Both the position numbers and the translations under genes were made by a program. Positions 63,977-64,000 of a stretch of DNA of 64,000 nt are shown here, piece by piece. Under the pieces are notes generated by a model. The model saw only the letters and a list, made by a program, of their open reading frames with translations. It ran no database searches and was not told where the DNA came from. The stretch spans positions 856,346 through 920,345 of the forward strand of contig NW_020170403.1 in the NCBI RefSeq assembly GCF_000524195.1, written 5' to 3'. This DNA comes from Echinococcus granulosus. Lineage: Eukaryota; Platyhelminthes; Cestoda; Cyclophyllidea; Taeniidae. The first letter of the stretch is position 1. Every line of letters begins with the position of its first letter.

Positions 63977-64000
63977 CTGAGGTTAACTTCACCTCGTCAA

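Overview
This is a stretch of animal nuclear DNA, most likely from a parasitic flatworm and probably a taeniid-type tapeworm. The genes are split by many introns of two size classes (36-85 nt and 0.3-12 kb). The window also carries about three copies of a roughly 1 kb non-coding element with direct terminal repeats, resembling the TRIM elements described from taeniids. The taxonomic call is inference. Three genes lie head-to-tail on the minus strand, so they read from high to low coordinates.

63,976 to 41,527: the 5'-truncated end of a LIM-domain protein, possibly EPLIN/LIMA1-like and cytoskeletal. One exon encodes the first zinc finger of a LIM domain. It is followed by a series of exons that mostly encode one related module each, built on G-V-[FYL]-E-[NS]-x-P and a later SAK-x-R-F-like motif. 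Almost all of these exons begin and end in phase 0. The gene continues beyond the right edge of the window, and at least one exon after the LIM exon is not firmly placed.

40,458 to 37,458: a complete SMYD-family (SET + MYND) gene with seven coding exons, predicted at 529 aa. Four of its introns are only 36-42 nt long.

36,060 to 9,493: a complete CHD4/Mi-2 gene with 18 coding exons, predicted at 1,997 aa. It encodes the CHDNT domain, two PHD fingers, two chromodomains, the SNF2 helicase, the DUF1087/DUF1086 regions and the CHD C-terminal domain. All 17 exon junctions agree in reading phase. One intron uses a GC donor.

The left 9.4 kb is intergenic, with two copies of the TRIM-like element (about 2,279-3,225 on the minus strand and 7,700-8,717 on the plus strand). 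A third copy lies in an intron of the LIM gene (57,841-58,870). A solo terminal repeat lies at about 41,035-41,197. A decayed reverse-transcriptase tail is visible near 60.5 kb. Both complete genes have a good 3' splice acceptor just upstream of the predicted start with no obvious upstream exon, which could mean spliced-leader trans-splicing.

Two of the genes act on chromatin: the NuRD-type remodeller CHD4/Mi-2 and a putative lysine methyltransferase. The third is probably an actin-associated structural protein. I see no evidence that they form a functional cluster. Exon borders were deduced by eye from splice motifs, phase continuity and family resemblance; no alignment or transcript evidence was available.
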